Shown piece by piece: positions 22,654 through 34,600 of a stretch of DNA of 64,000 nt; position 1 is the stretch's first letter, and every line of letters begins with the position of its first letter. This stretch comes from Pseudomonas sp. L5B5 (lineage in GTDB: Bacteria > Pseudomonadota > Gammaproteobacteria > Pseudomonadales > Pseudomonadaceae), in NCBI RefSeq assembly GCF_020520285.1, contig NZ_CP084742.1, positions 3,968,001-4,032,000 on the forward strand. Reading direction: 5' to 3'. The notes beneath the pieces were generated by a model that was not told the DNA's origin, ran no database searches, and saw only the letters and a program-made list of their open reading frames with translations. The translations under genes were made by a program, and so were the position numbers.

Positions 22654-25600
22654 CTACATTTTCGGATAAACGGTAGTTTTAGGGCTAATAAACCCTTCAA
22701 CCTTTACGCCACTTGGTGTCGTGCCGGTCCATTTATTTCCTACTACTGTTTTGTTCTGGAACGCGGCATCAACTTCTACTTTTATCTTATCAGAAGACCA
22801 AGACTTAGGGAACATTGTGGATACACCACCGTTGTTTGTTTTTGGTAAATACGCTCCAGAATTACGGGGATCTACTACTTCAATTCTTGCACTATAGACG
22901 CCTTGGGCATTCGGAACAGACTCGGTTCCAGGGATGACGCGAACATCACCAGTCACAGTCGAGTGTCCACCGACTACACTTCCATTTGCTTTTATTTCGG
23001 CTCTAATTATGTGACCATCAAAATCAATTGGGGCTGTAATTTTTGAAGCTTGTGCCTTCAAATCGATATTTTTCTCTGCCTCAACCAATCCAGCAAGGTT
23101 ACCTCCCGCCTTGGGTTTCAGCCCATTACTGGTTTCATAATAGAACTTTCCATCTGCCGCCAGAACCTCGATATTACCCGTCTTGCTATTGATAACCCGG
23201 CGATAACCCTCTGGTAACCCTCCCGTCTCATTGAAAGCAGCTCCTACTGAACCGCCCTCACGATAACCAGCCGGCAGAACAGCTTTTTCAGCAGCAACTC
23301 CCCCTTTTGCAGCCAACTCCTGATCCCGTAGTGCATTTGCAACCTTACCGAGCTTTCCGACCCGGTTAATAACCGCAAAACTCAATGCAAACTCAGTTGC
23401 CCATTTCATATCTACTTCAAGAGCCGCACCGGGATTACCCTGTAAGCGATATAGAAGAGCAAGGTTTTCTGCATCCTGCTTGGCACTATTAAATGCAGCG
23501 ATCACCCCAGGTGGATCACTCGCAAGCTGTATCAGGCCATGGGTGACACCATTAACAGTGTTAGGTGTGTTTTCTACTAAACGCTTACCAAAATCATAGA
23601 TACCCTCTGCCTCACCTTTAAAGGCATTGCCAATGCCCTTCGCCGCACCTACCCCCTCTTCGGCAATATCATATCGCCGATGATTTAGATTATTTTCATA
23701 ATAATTTCGTTGTTCACGGTCAGTAATATACTCAAGATTTAATGCCGGGCTGAAGAAGTCGGCGTGGGTAGACTCATAGTTCTTCAGCATTGCCAATGTT
23801 TCAGAGGGTGTGTATTTTTTCACCGATTCGGGAATAGGAACATCGCCCACAGTTTCCCTTGATACATCATAAAAGGCACCTAACGGAGCCAGCGCCTGTC
23901 CCAAGTGAGCTAACGTACTGTCTGAAAACACCACTCCTGTACTGCCAAGCTTTTCTTGCCAGGCTTTATCCGTATAGAAGGCAAAGGCTTCAGCCAAACG
24001 ACGTTCAGCCTCGACAACACTAATTTTTTGTTCCTCTGCCAACAACTTTGCTTGCTGTTGGATACGCTTACGCTCTTCTGGGTGTAGTTGGCGATTATAT
24101 GCCGTAGCGTTCTTGGCAATTTCCGCACCTTTGGCCACATCACCATTGACAGCAGCAGCTGCACTGATGCCAATAAGTTGAGAAAACATCAATTCAAGAT
24201 TTTTATCTTTATCAATTAAACCAGATAGGTGCGAGATAAGCGCCTCATTAGCACCAGCCGCAGCTGCACCCGTAGCAAAGTCCCCACCTGTCGCCTTACT
24301 GAGAGTTCCGCCGACAAGTGCATGGAAAGCCACTTTTTCCAAACTTCCTTCTTTCCAGTCGAATTTGTCCGAAACATCTCCAACCCAGTTGAAAGCACCC
24401 GCCTGCAGTAAATGCTGCCCTTGTGCGGTTAGCGACTTACTAAGATTCTCGCTAAAACGACCTCCTTGGATAACTGTTTGTGCGCCTGCCTGGACAACCC
24501 CTTGAGCTCCCAGATAGGCCCCAAATTTCCCGAGGTCTTTAATACTGCCTAAGTCAAACCCCTTAGTGACTTTATTTACGTTGTCACCAGTGACTCCAAA
24601 AGTCTTATCCAACACCCCTGAAGTCAAACCAGCAGTTATCGCTCCAGTGGCATAACCCTTTATTGCGTCCTTGGACGTAATATCCTTTATTACTGTGCCT
24701 ATATTTCCTCTGTTATTTATTGTGCTAACTGCCGCACCACTGGCAGCGGATGTCACAACTGCAGTGACCGCAACGTTTGCCCAACCTGCCGCTGCAGTTC
24801 CTGCGGCGGTCCCGGCTGTAACCATCGCGGAATTTCCTGCAGCGGCCATGATTGTGCCGCTACCGGCAGAACCTGCACCCGCAAACGCCGTCCCCACCAC
24901 GCCACTCGCCGCTCCTGCGGTCAAAGCGGTCACGATGATGATGATTGCGAGCATCGCGCCTTGGCCAAGGCCAGAATGGCTGTACTTGAAACTGTCGTGG
25001 ACTTCCTGAACTCGACGCCAATCAACATCACCACGCTTCTCGGCGTCCTTCAGCCACGCTAGCTGCGGATCGGCCTGTACCATTGCATCGATGGTCTGGC
25101 TAACGGACTTCTGGTCGATTTGTTTGATGTCGATCTTCAGACCGTCGGCGGCCTTAATGATCAGCTCGCCCTGAGCCACAATCTGGGTCTGCCGCAATGT
25201 CTCATCTGTATTGCCTTTCCCCTTGGCACTGGTCCAGGCAAGGCTGTTGCTGCTTTTTTCGTGGCTTTCTTGATGCAGGTCCTTCACGCCTTCGAAGGTG
25301 ACAGCCCCTGCGCTGTTCAGGCTGATGTCATTGCCACTTTCCAACTTGGCGGCCTGATACTTCTGGTCTCCACCACTGGCCAGTACCAAGTCACCTCCCG
25401 TGGCGATCTCACTCCCGACGTGGGTGACCTTGGTAACTTCATCACGCTGGGTTTTCTTGGCTCCCCAACTCCCCTTTTTCTTCATGTCATACAGCGAGTA
25501 TTCGCTGTCCTGGGCGGCCAGTAGCTCCAGCTTGTCACCCGCGACCAGGTACGCGTCATCACCAGCACTGATCCGGCTGGAGATCAGGGTCAGATCCTGC

Positions 25601-28600
25601 CCCGCCCCCAAACTCACATCACCACCCGCCTTGACGCTGGTTCCCACTTGCTTGACCTGGTCTTGCTGGCGGGTGACTTTTTTGGTCTTGCTGTAGGCGT
25701 GCTCTTCATCGGCTGCCGAGGCCAGGGTCAGGTTCTCGGTGGCGGTCATGTTGATGTCGCGCTTGGCCTCGATCTGGCTGGCGATGGCAGTGAGGTCGCG
25801 GCCTGCCTGGGCCTTGAGGTCGCGTCCGGCTTCCACGGTGGAGCCGGACTGGGTGATGGTCTGGCTGCGGTGGTGGGCGCCCTGGTCGGCGCTGTCGATT
25901 TTCTCGACGGAGGCGATGCGGATGTCACGACCGGCCTTGAGGCTCAGGTCGGCGCCGCTTTTCAGGCTGCCGCCGTTGTTGAGGAGGTCGCGACCGGCAT
26001 CCACGCTCAACTGGTTGGCCGCTTCGATCCGTGCGCTGCTGTCGAGCAGGTCGTTGTGGAAGCGATGATCGCCAATCGCGCTGTCGAGGCCGGTGACGGT
26101 GCGCTCGTTGATCACATCCCCCTGGCTGGCCCTAAGGCTCACGTCACGCCCGGCGATGATGCCGCCGGCCTTGTTCACCAGGGTGTTGCCGGCCAGCAGG
26201 TCGAGGCGCTCGCCGGCTTCGATCAGGCCACTGTTGACCAGGTCTTGCCCGGCCTGGGCCGAGAGGTTGTGGGTGGCCCGCAGGGTGCCGGCGTTGTCCA
26301 GGTTCTTCCCGGCGATCAGGTTCAGGTCGCTGCCGGCGATCAGCGCGCCATTGGGCGCCAGGCGGTTGTTGGAGTGGGCCAGGTAGAGCACCGGCACCAG
26401 CACCTGCTCGCCGTTCACCTCGGTGCTTTCCAGCCAGACGATGTCATGGGTCAGGGCCGCCACCTGCTCGGAGGTCAGGCTCACGCCCACCGCCAGGTTG
26501 AGCTGCTGCTTGCTCTTGATGGCGTTGTCCATCAGGTACTTGAACAGTTTCTCGTCGGTGTCCTGGCCATTGATGAAGCGCTGGCCGGTGCGGGCGGTTA
26601 CCGCTTGCTGGATCAGCTTCTGTTCGTAGAAACCGTCGCCCAGGCGCTTGGCGCTTTCATCGGGGTTGTAACCCAGGTTGGACAGCAGGTAGTCCGAGCT
26701 CATGAACTGCTTGAGGTCGGTCAGCACCGGATTGGTTTCGATCAGGTACTTGTGCGGCTGAGCCGCCGGGGAGCGCTCCGGCAACCCCTGCACGCGGTTG
26801 ATGTTCAGCAAGCTAGGGTCGGAGGCCTGGTTGTTCAAGGCCGCGGTTGGCTGGCTATCGGCAACCGTGGTCCGCCCCAACGGGCCTGTCTCGATACCGG
26901 GCGTTGCGACAGTGATCGCCGTGGCGCCGGTCGCGCGCTCACCCTTCTGGCGATTGGCCTGGAGTGACTCCAGCGCCTGGGCCTGGAGCGGGGTCGAGCC
27001 GGTGATCGTCACCTCGCGTTCCACGCCCGTGGGCACGGCCTTCTGGTGCTGCACGTTGCTGACCTGGGCGCTGCCCATGCTCCACTGCTGGGGCGCGGCC
27101 CCGGTGGCGGTGCTGCCGTCTTGCTGGCTCAGGCGGAACAGGCCGTTCTGGCCCGAGGGCAGGCTGAACCCTGGCAGGGTCAGCGGGTTGACCTGCTGCT
27201 GGGCCAGGTCTGGCGGCAGTTGAGCATTGAGCTTCACGACCACCGGCTCGACACCCCCGCGCACCGAGGTATCGACCCCGGGCTGCGAGGTTCTGTCAGG
27301 GCGCTTGGATTGCGTCACCGAGCTGTTCACCAGGGTCTGGCTGGCATTGATCGAAACCGCGCCACCGGCCTGGATGATGGCGGCTGAAACAGCGCTCCCC
27401 ACGCCCTGCGAATCGGTGGTGATGTCACTGACCAGGCCACCGCCCCAGGTGGAGGTGTAGTTGTTGAACGCTTGCTCGGAGATCGGCGTCGGTGTTGCCT
27501 GCGCGTTGTAGGCGGCGACGTAGCCACCGCTGAAGGCGTAGTCGCTCTTTTTCTTGGCCCAGCCGGAATACCACTTGCGGGTGCGTACGGACTCCCCGGC
27601 CACGTCGCCCTTGTTGAGCAGATTGTCGGCAGCGATGCTGATGTTGCCGGTGGCGCTGATGGTGCTGTTGGTATTGGCGATGTTGCCGCCCTGGATCGCC
27701 AGGTTGCCTGCTGCATGGAGCAGCGATTGCTGCGAATCTTCGTCGACGATGTTGCGGAAGGTCTCCCGGGCGTAATAGTCGGTCTGCCGGTGCTTGCTAC
27801 CCGAGTAGTAGTTGGAAACGGTGATGTTTCCGGAAACGAACTCTTTCTTGTAGGTCAGCTTTTCCTTGCGGTTGATCAGTTCCTGGACATCGAGCTGCAT
27901 GTTGCCCTGGGATTCGAGCGTGCCGGAGATGTTCTCCATCCTGGCGGCCCGTGCGCTGTCACGACCAGCCACCACCAGGTTGCCCAGGCTGTAGATATCG
28001 CTGCGGTTGTTGGTCAGCTCGGTAACCTGCAGGTCCATGTCGGCGCCGCTGAACAGCAGCCCGCCGCCGTTGGTTTCCAGGCTGCCATTGCTCAAGCTGC
28101 GGGCCTTCACCGTCAAGCCCTGGGCGCCGGCCAGGGTGCCCTGGTTGAGCACGGTGTCGGCCTTGATGTGCAGATCGCTACTGGAGGTCACGCGCCCCAG
28201 GTTGTTCATTTGCCCGAGCACGTCGATCGAGGTCCGACCGCCACCCGCCAGGCTGCCGGCACTGGCCAGGTTCAACTGTGCGGCGCTCAGGTCCAGGTTG
28301 CCCTGGCTGCTGGTCCGGCCACTGCCGCCATAGCTCCCACCCAGGGTCAGGGCGAGGCTGCCATCACTGGCGATCAGGCCATCGTTGGACCAGTTGCCGC
28401 CGCGGCCCACCAGGCTTTCGGACGCCAGCAGCTGGCCTTCTGCAGTCTGGTTGAGGGTGTTGACGTTGAGGGTCAGGCGGCCGGCCTGGATCACGCTGCT
28501 GTTGGTCCAGGTGTCGGTGTCCAGGGTCAGGCCGCCCCGGGTCACGAGGTTGCCCCCGGCCCGGGTCAGGTTGTCGGTGCTGATATCGAAGGTGCCGGTG

Positions 28601-31600
28601 CCGGCGTGCAAGACGCTGCCGCCCTGGTTCTGGAAGCTGCCGACATCCAGGGTCAGGTCGCGGTTGGCGGTCTCCAGCTTGCCGGCACGGCTATCGAATG
28701 CCCCGGCGATCTGCAAGCCGGTACGGCCCTCTGCGCCCAGCGCCCGCAGTTGCCCACTGCGGTTGTCCAGGCTAGCCGCGCGGATGTTCAGGGTCTGGGC
28801 ACTTTCCAGGATGCCTCGCTGGTTGTTCAGTGCACCGCTGAGGTCGAAGTCGATCCGGTTGCCCGCGACCTGGCCACGCACATCGCCGCTGTTGTCGAAG
28901 CTGGCGGCGTTGACCTTGACCGCTTGCTGGGCATACACGCCGCCGTCGCGGTTGTCGAAATCCCCGGTGGTGATGATGGTGTCGCCACTTTGCGCGGCGA
29001 GACGACCGCCATGGTTGTTCAGGCTGGCACTGCTCAAGCTCAGCGCCTGGGCCTGGATGATTCCGCCCTGGCGCGGGTTGTCCTGCTCGAAGTCATTGCG
29101 CAGCCAGCCCCCCAGGGCCTTGCCTTGCAAGGTGCCCTTGAGGCTGGAGAGCGTGCCGCCACGGTTGTCGATGGTTGCGGCCGCAAGGTCCAGGTCGGCG
29201 GTTTCGGCGATGACCTTGCCGCGCCGGTTGTCGAAGGCGCCCTGCACATCGAGGTCCAGGGCCGTCTGGCCCTGGATCACGCCGGCCACGTTGTCGAGGC
29301 TGCCGGCCTTGAGCTTCACGTCCGCGTTGCGACTGTGGAGCAAGCCGTCGGCGCTGTTCTGCAAGGCTGCGTCGAGGGTCAGGAGCAAGGCGCCATTAGC
29401 CGCGACAGTACCGCGGTTGCGGTTGTCCAGGCTGCCGGCGGCAAGGCTCAGCAGCCCCTGGCTGATCAGCTCGCCGCCCTGGTTGTCGACCTGGCTGGCG
29501 CGCTTGAGCAACAACTGCTCGGCGCTGGCCAGCTTGCCCCGGGTATTGACCAGGGCACCCAGCAGGTCGAGGGTCACCGCGCCATTGCTGGCCAGGGTGC
29601 CCGCGCTGTTATCCAGGTGGGTGCCGGTCACGCTCAGTTGCTGCTGCGCGTTGATCGTGCCTGCGGCATTGACCAGGGTCTGGGCCTGCAGGTCCAGGTC
29701 GGCGCCGCTGTCGATCAGGCCGCCCTGGCTGTTATCGAGTCGCCCGCTGACGCTCAGGCGTTGGCCGCCCGCACTGGAGAGTACGCCGCGCTCGCTGTTG
29801 TCGAGGTTGGCGGCGCTGACGCTCAGGTCCTGCTGGCTGACCAGCGCCCCGCCGTCACGGTTGAGCAGGTCGTTGGCAACACGGGCCTCAAGCTTGCCGT
29901 AGCGGCTGGAGACCGTACCGTTGTTGCGGTTGTCCAGGTTCGCGGCATCGATCTTCACCCCTTGCCAGCCAGACATCAGGCCACCACGGTTGCTCATCTG
30001 GCCGGCGTTCAGGCTCAGGCCCTGGTGGCTGATCAGTGTGCCGGCGTCGTTGTCCAGCCGGCGCCCGGCCAGCTCCAGCTGCTGCGTGGTGGATATTTCA
30101 CCCTGGCGGTTGTCCAGGTCCCGCAGGTGCTCGAGGGTCAGGACGCCGGCGCTGTTGATCAGGCCCAAATTGTTGTTCAGGTCGCCGGCACCAAGGTCGA
30201 GGCCAATGGCGGCGGCGGTCAAGGTGCCCTGCTGGTTGTCCAGGCCGACACTGTTGAGCGTCAGGTTACGGGTGGCATTGATCAGCCCTTGCTGGCGATT
30301 GCCCAACTGGCCATCGATGTTCAGCAGCAGGTCACTGCGACTGGTCAGTGTGCCGCCGCTGTTGTCCAGGCTGGCGGCGCGGCCATCGATGGACTGGGCG
30401 GCGATCAGCCCCTTGAGGTTGTTCAGTTCCCGGCTGACGCGCAGGGTCAAGGCCTGGTTGCTGAGCAGCTTGCCAGCGCCGTTGTCCAGGTGCTCGGCGG
30501 CCAGGACAAAGCCCTGGGCGCTGGAGATCTCGCCCCCCTGGTTGTTCACGCCCTTGAGGTTCTTCAGGTTCAGCAGCGGGCCGTTGATCAGGCCCGCCTG
30601 GTTGTTCAGCTGGCCGTGATTCAGGTCGAGCGTCACGGCGCTGTTGCTGGACAGCTTGCCGCCCTGCTGGTCGAGGCCGGTGACCGTAGCGGTCAGCGCC
30701 TGATTGCTGGTGAGCTGACCGCCGTCGCGGTTGCTCAGCTGGCCGGCGTGAACATCGAGGGTGTCGCGAGCGCTGACGTGGCCGCCCTGGCTGTTGTCGA
30801 ACGCCCCGGTGGTGATCTGCAGGGCCTGGGCGCTGCTCAGGGTGCCCTGTTGGGTGTTGTCCAGGCTGGCGCTGTGCAGGACCAGGCCGGCATCGCTCAC
30901 CAGCTGTCCGCCCCGGTTGTCCACCTGGCCCAGGCTGGTGATGCCCAGTTGCCCGGCGCTGGAGAGCACGCCCTGGTGGTTGTGCAAATTCGCGGTGTTG
31001 ACCGTCAACCGCCCCTCGCTGCTCAACGAACCCTGGTCGTTGAGCAGGTCACCGGCCAGCTCCAGGGTGACCTCTTCCTGGCTGCTCACGCTGCCGCCGG
31101 TGTTGTCCAGGCGGGTCCCGTTCAGGGCCAGTGCGGTCTGCGCCTGCAGCTTGCCCTGGTGGCGGTTGAGGATGCTGTCCAGCATCAGGTCCAGGGCCTG
31201 CCCGGCGATCACCTGGCCGCCGTCGCTGTTATCCAGTTGCCGCCCCTTGAGGTGCACATCCGCCTTGCTGGAGATTTCGCCGCCACGGTTGTCGATCTCG
31301 CCGACCTGGAGCTTCACGCCCCCGGTGGCCCGGACCAGACCCTCGTTGCGGTTGTCCAGGCCGGAGCCTTCAAGCGTGAACGAACCATCGGCCAGCAGCA
31401 GCCCGTTGTGGTTGCTGGCTTGCGCCACCCGGGCAAGCACATCGCTCTTGCCGGACACCTGGCCATGGGTGTTATCCAGGCTGGCGGCATCGAGCCGGAC
31501 AATACCGTCGCCAATCAGGCTGCCGCCCTGGTTGAGCAGCGAGCCATCGACGGTCACGGTCGTGGCCCCACGGCTGCTGAGCATGCCGTCGCGGTTATCC

Positions 31601-34600
31601 AGGCTGGCGCTGCGCACCTGCAAGGCCGCCGCGGACACCTGGCCCTTGAGGTTGGCCAGGGCCTGTTCGATACGCAGGGTCAGGGCCTGCTGGCTGATGA
31701 GTTTGCCGGCGCTGTTATCCAGGGTGTTGGCGGCCAGGACAAAGGCCTGGCTACTGGAGATCTCACCGTTGCGGTTGTCGACGCCATTGAGGTTTTTCAA
31801 CATCAGCAGCGGGCCGTTGATCAGCCCCTGGCGGTTGTTCAACTGACCGTTGTTCAGGTCCAGGTTCAGCGAGGTCTTGCTGAACAACTGGCCGCCCTGC
31901 TGATCGAAACCACTGACGCTGGCCGTCAGCGCGCCATCGCTGGCAATGCGGCTGCCGGCGCCATTGCTGACTTGCCCGGCCTTGAGTTCGAGGCTGTCGA
32001 GGCTGACCAGGCGACCGCCGGCGGTGTTGTCGAAGGCTCCGGTGGTCACCGTTGCCGGGCCCTTGGCATCGAGCAGGCCGTGGCGGTTATCCAGGCTGGA
32101 GCTGCCCAGCCCCAGGCCAGCGGCACTGCTGATCGAACCCTGCCGGTTGTCCAGGGCTCCGCTGCTGGCCAGGGTCAGGGCGCCGGCGCTGGAGAACTTG
32201 CCGGTGGAGTTATCCACACTGGCGGCACTGGCCCCCAAGGCGCCTTCGGTGGTGAGCACGCCCCGGGTGTTGTCCAGCTTGCCAGTCAGGTGCAGCGCCA
32301 GGCCTTTCTCCCCGGAGACGGTGCCCTCGCGGTTATCCAGGCGTTGGCCTTGCACGGTCACCTGGCCCTTGCCGGAGACCAGGCCCTGGCTCTGGTTGAT
32401 CAGTTGCGCAACCTGCAGCGTCAGGTCCGTGTCGGTCAGCAGCTTGCCGCTGCTGTTGTCCAGGCGCGTGCCATTGACCTTCACGCCAGTGGAACCGGAT
32501 AGGCTCCCGCGCTGGTTGTCGATGTCGTCGACCTTGAGTTCCAGCGCTTTTGTAGCGCCGACCAAGCCTCCCTCGCGGTTATCCAGGACACGGCCCGTCA
32601 GGCTCAGGTTGCCCTGGGCCACCAGCTCGCCCTTTTGCTGGTGGAAGCGCTCGACATTGGCGTTCAGGTCAGCCTGGCTGGCTATCCGGCCACCGGCGTT
32701 TTCCACCAGCGCGGCATCCAGCCGTACCGGCCCGGCGCCGCTCAGCAAGCCGCCCCGGTTGTCCAGTGTCGTGCCCCGGTAGTTGACTGCCGAACGACCG
32801 AGCAGCAGGCCGTTGAGACGGTTATCCAGGCTATCGACGTTGAGCTGCAGCCGCTGCCCGGCACTGACCTTGCCGTGGCGGTTGTCCAGTAGCGCGCTGT
32901 CGAGGGTGAGCAGGTCCTGGCCAATGAGGTGGCCCTGGCGGTTGTCGACACTGCCCGCCCGGATTGCCATCGCCCCCTGGGCGCTGACGTGCCCCTGGTC
33001 CTGGTTGTCCAGCAGGCCGGCGATGACGGCCGTCAGGCGCGCTTCGCTGATCAGCTTGCCCGCGTGGTTGTCCAGGCTGGCCGCGTGCAGTTCGCCATCG
33101 GCGCCGCTGGACAGCTCCCCTTCGTGGTTGGTCAGGGCGCCGTCCAGGTTCAGGTTCAGCGCGTCCTGGCTGGTGAGGGTGCCGGAGCTGTTGTCCAGCG
33201 CAGCCGCCCGGACTGTCAGGCCCTTGGCCGAGATCAGGCCGCTGACGTTGTTCAGGGCCTGATCCAGGCGCAGGGTCAGGCCCTGGTCGCTCAGCAGTTC
33301 GCCGCCGCGGTTATCCAGGCCCTGGGCGTTCAGCGTGAACGCCTGGGCGCTGGAGATCTCGCCGTCCTGGTTGCTGACCTGCGCCAGGTTGTTCAGCACC
33401 AGGCGCGGGCCACGAATCAAGCCATCCTGATTGTTCAGAAAGCCCTGGTTCAGATCCAGGTCCAGCGCCATGGTGCTGGTCAGGCGTCCGCCGTTGCGCT
33501 GGTCCAGCGCCGTGACGCTGGCCGTCAGCTTGTGGTTGCTGGCGATGCGTCCTGCGTCACGGTTGTCCACCTGCCCGGCCTTGAGGTCCAGGGTCTGCAA
33601 ACTGGTGAGCTGGCCACCCTGGTTGTTCAGGGCCCCGTCGACGTTCAGGTGCAACTGGGTACCGGCCGTGACCAGCCCGGCGACGTTGTCCAGCGTCGCC
33701 ACTTGCAGCTTCAGGCCGGCCAGACTCGAGAGTTCGCCCTGCCGGTTGTCCAGGGCTGCAGCCCGGACGTTCAACTGGCCGGCGCTGTTGATCAGCCCAC
33801 CCTGGGCATTGCGCAGTTGGCCGGTCGTCAGGTCGGCGTTACCGGCGCTGAGCACGCGGCCCTTGTTCTGGTTATCCAGGGTTCCGGCATTGACCGTGAC
33901 CTGGCGCTGCCCGCTGAGGGTGCCGCCCTGGTTGTCCAGGGTTTGCGTGGTGGTCACGCTCACATCACGGCTGGCCACCAGGCTCTTGCCGGCGTTGTCC
34001 AGGCTCTGCGCACGCAGGCTCAAATCGCCCTGGGCATTGCGGCTGTTGTCGGCATTGACCCCGGCCTCGATGATGCCCTGGTTGCTCAAGGTGCCGCCGC
34101 TGGTGAGCGTGATGCGGTCCCGGGCCACCAGGTTGTTGCGGTTGTGCAGGTCGCCCTGGGTTTCAACCTTCAGTTCGGTCCCGGCATACACCGCGCCCTG
34201 GGTCTCCAGGCCCTGGGCCTTGATCGCCACCGCGCCCTTCTCGGCCGTCACTTGGGCCATGCGCAACTGGCCGTTGGCGTCGAGCTGGATATCGCCACCG
34301 CTGGCAATCAGCTTGCCGTCGAGCTTCACCCCCACGCCGGCTTCGGTGCCCACCAGCTTGATCGCCCCGGCGTACATGCCGCCCAGGGCCGAGGAGTCGA
34401 TGGCCAGTTGCGGTGCATCCACCGGGTTGGCGGCCCGGGCGGTGGCCTTGAGGGTCTTGGCGTCGACGTCGTTGGCGCCAGCGACCAGCGCCAGGTGCCT
34501 GGCCTGGATCTGAGCGTTGATCCTGGCACTGCGGGTGATGATTTCGAACTGGTCGATATTGCTCGCGTTGAGGCCCGCGCCTTCGATGGCGACGCTGCCC

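Noticed and set aside
27472..32502. A 1676-codon open frame on the plus strand, opposite the FhaB/CdiA gene
   Set aside because: It is the antisense of a GC-rich, repeat-built gene and inherits its periodicity. It shows no domain, signal or RBS, and the minus-strand protein has clear family features.
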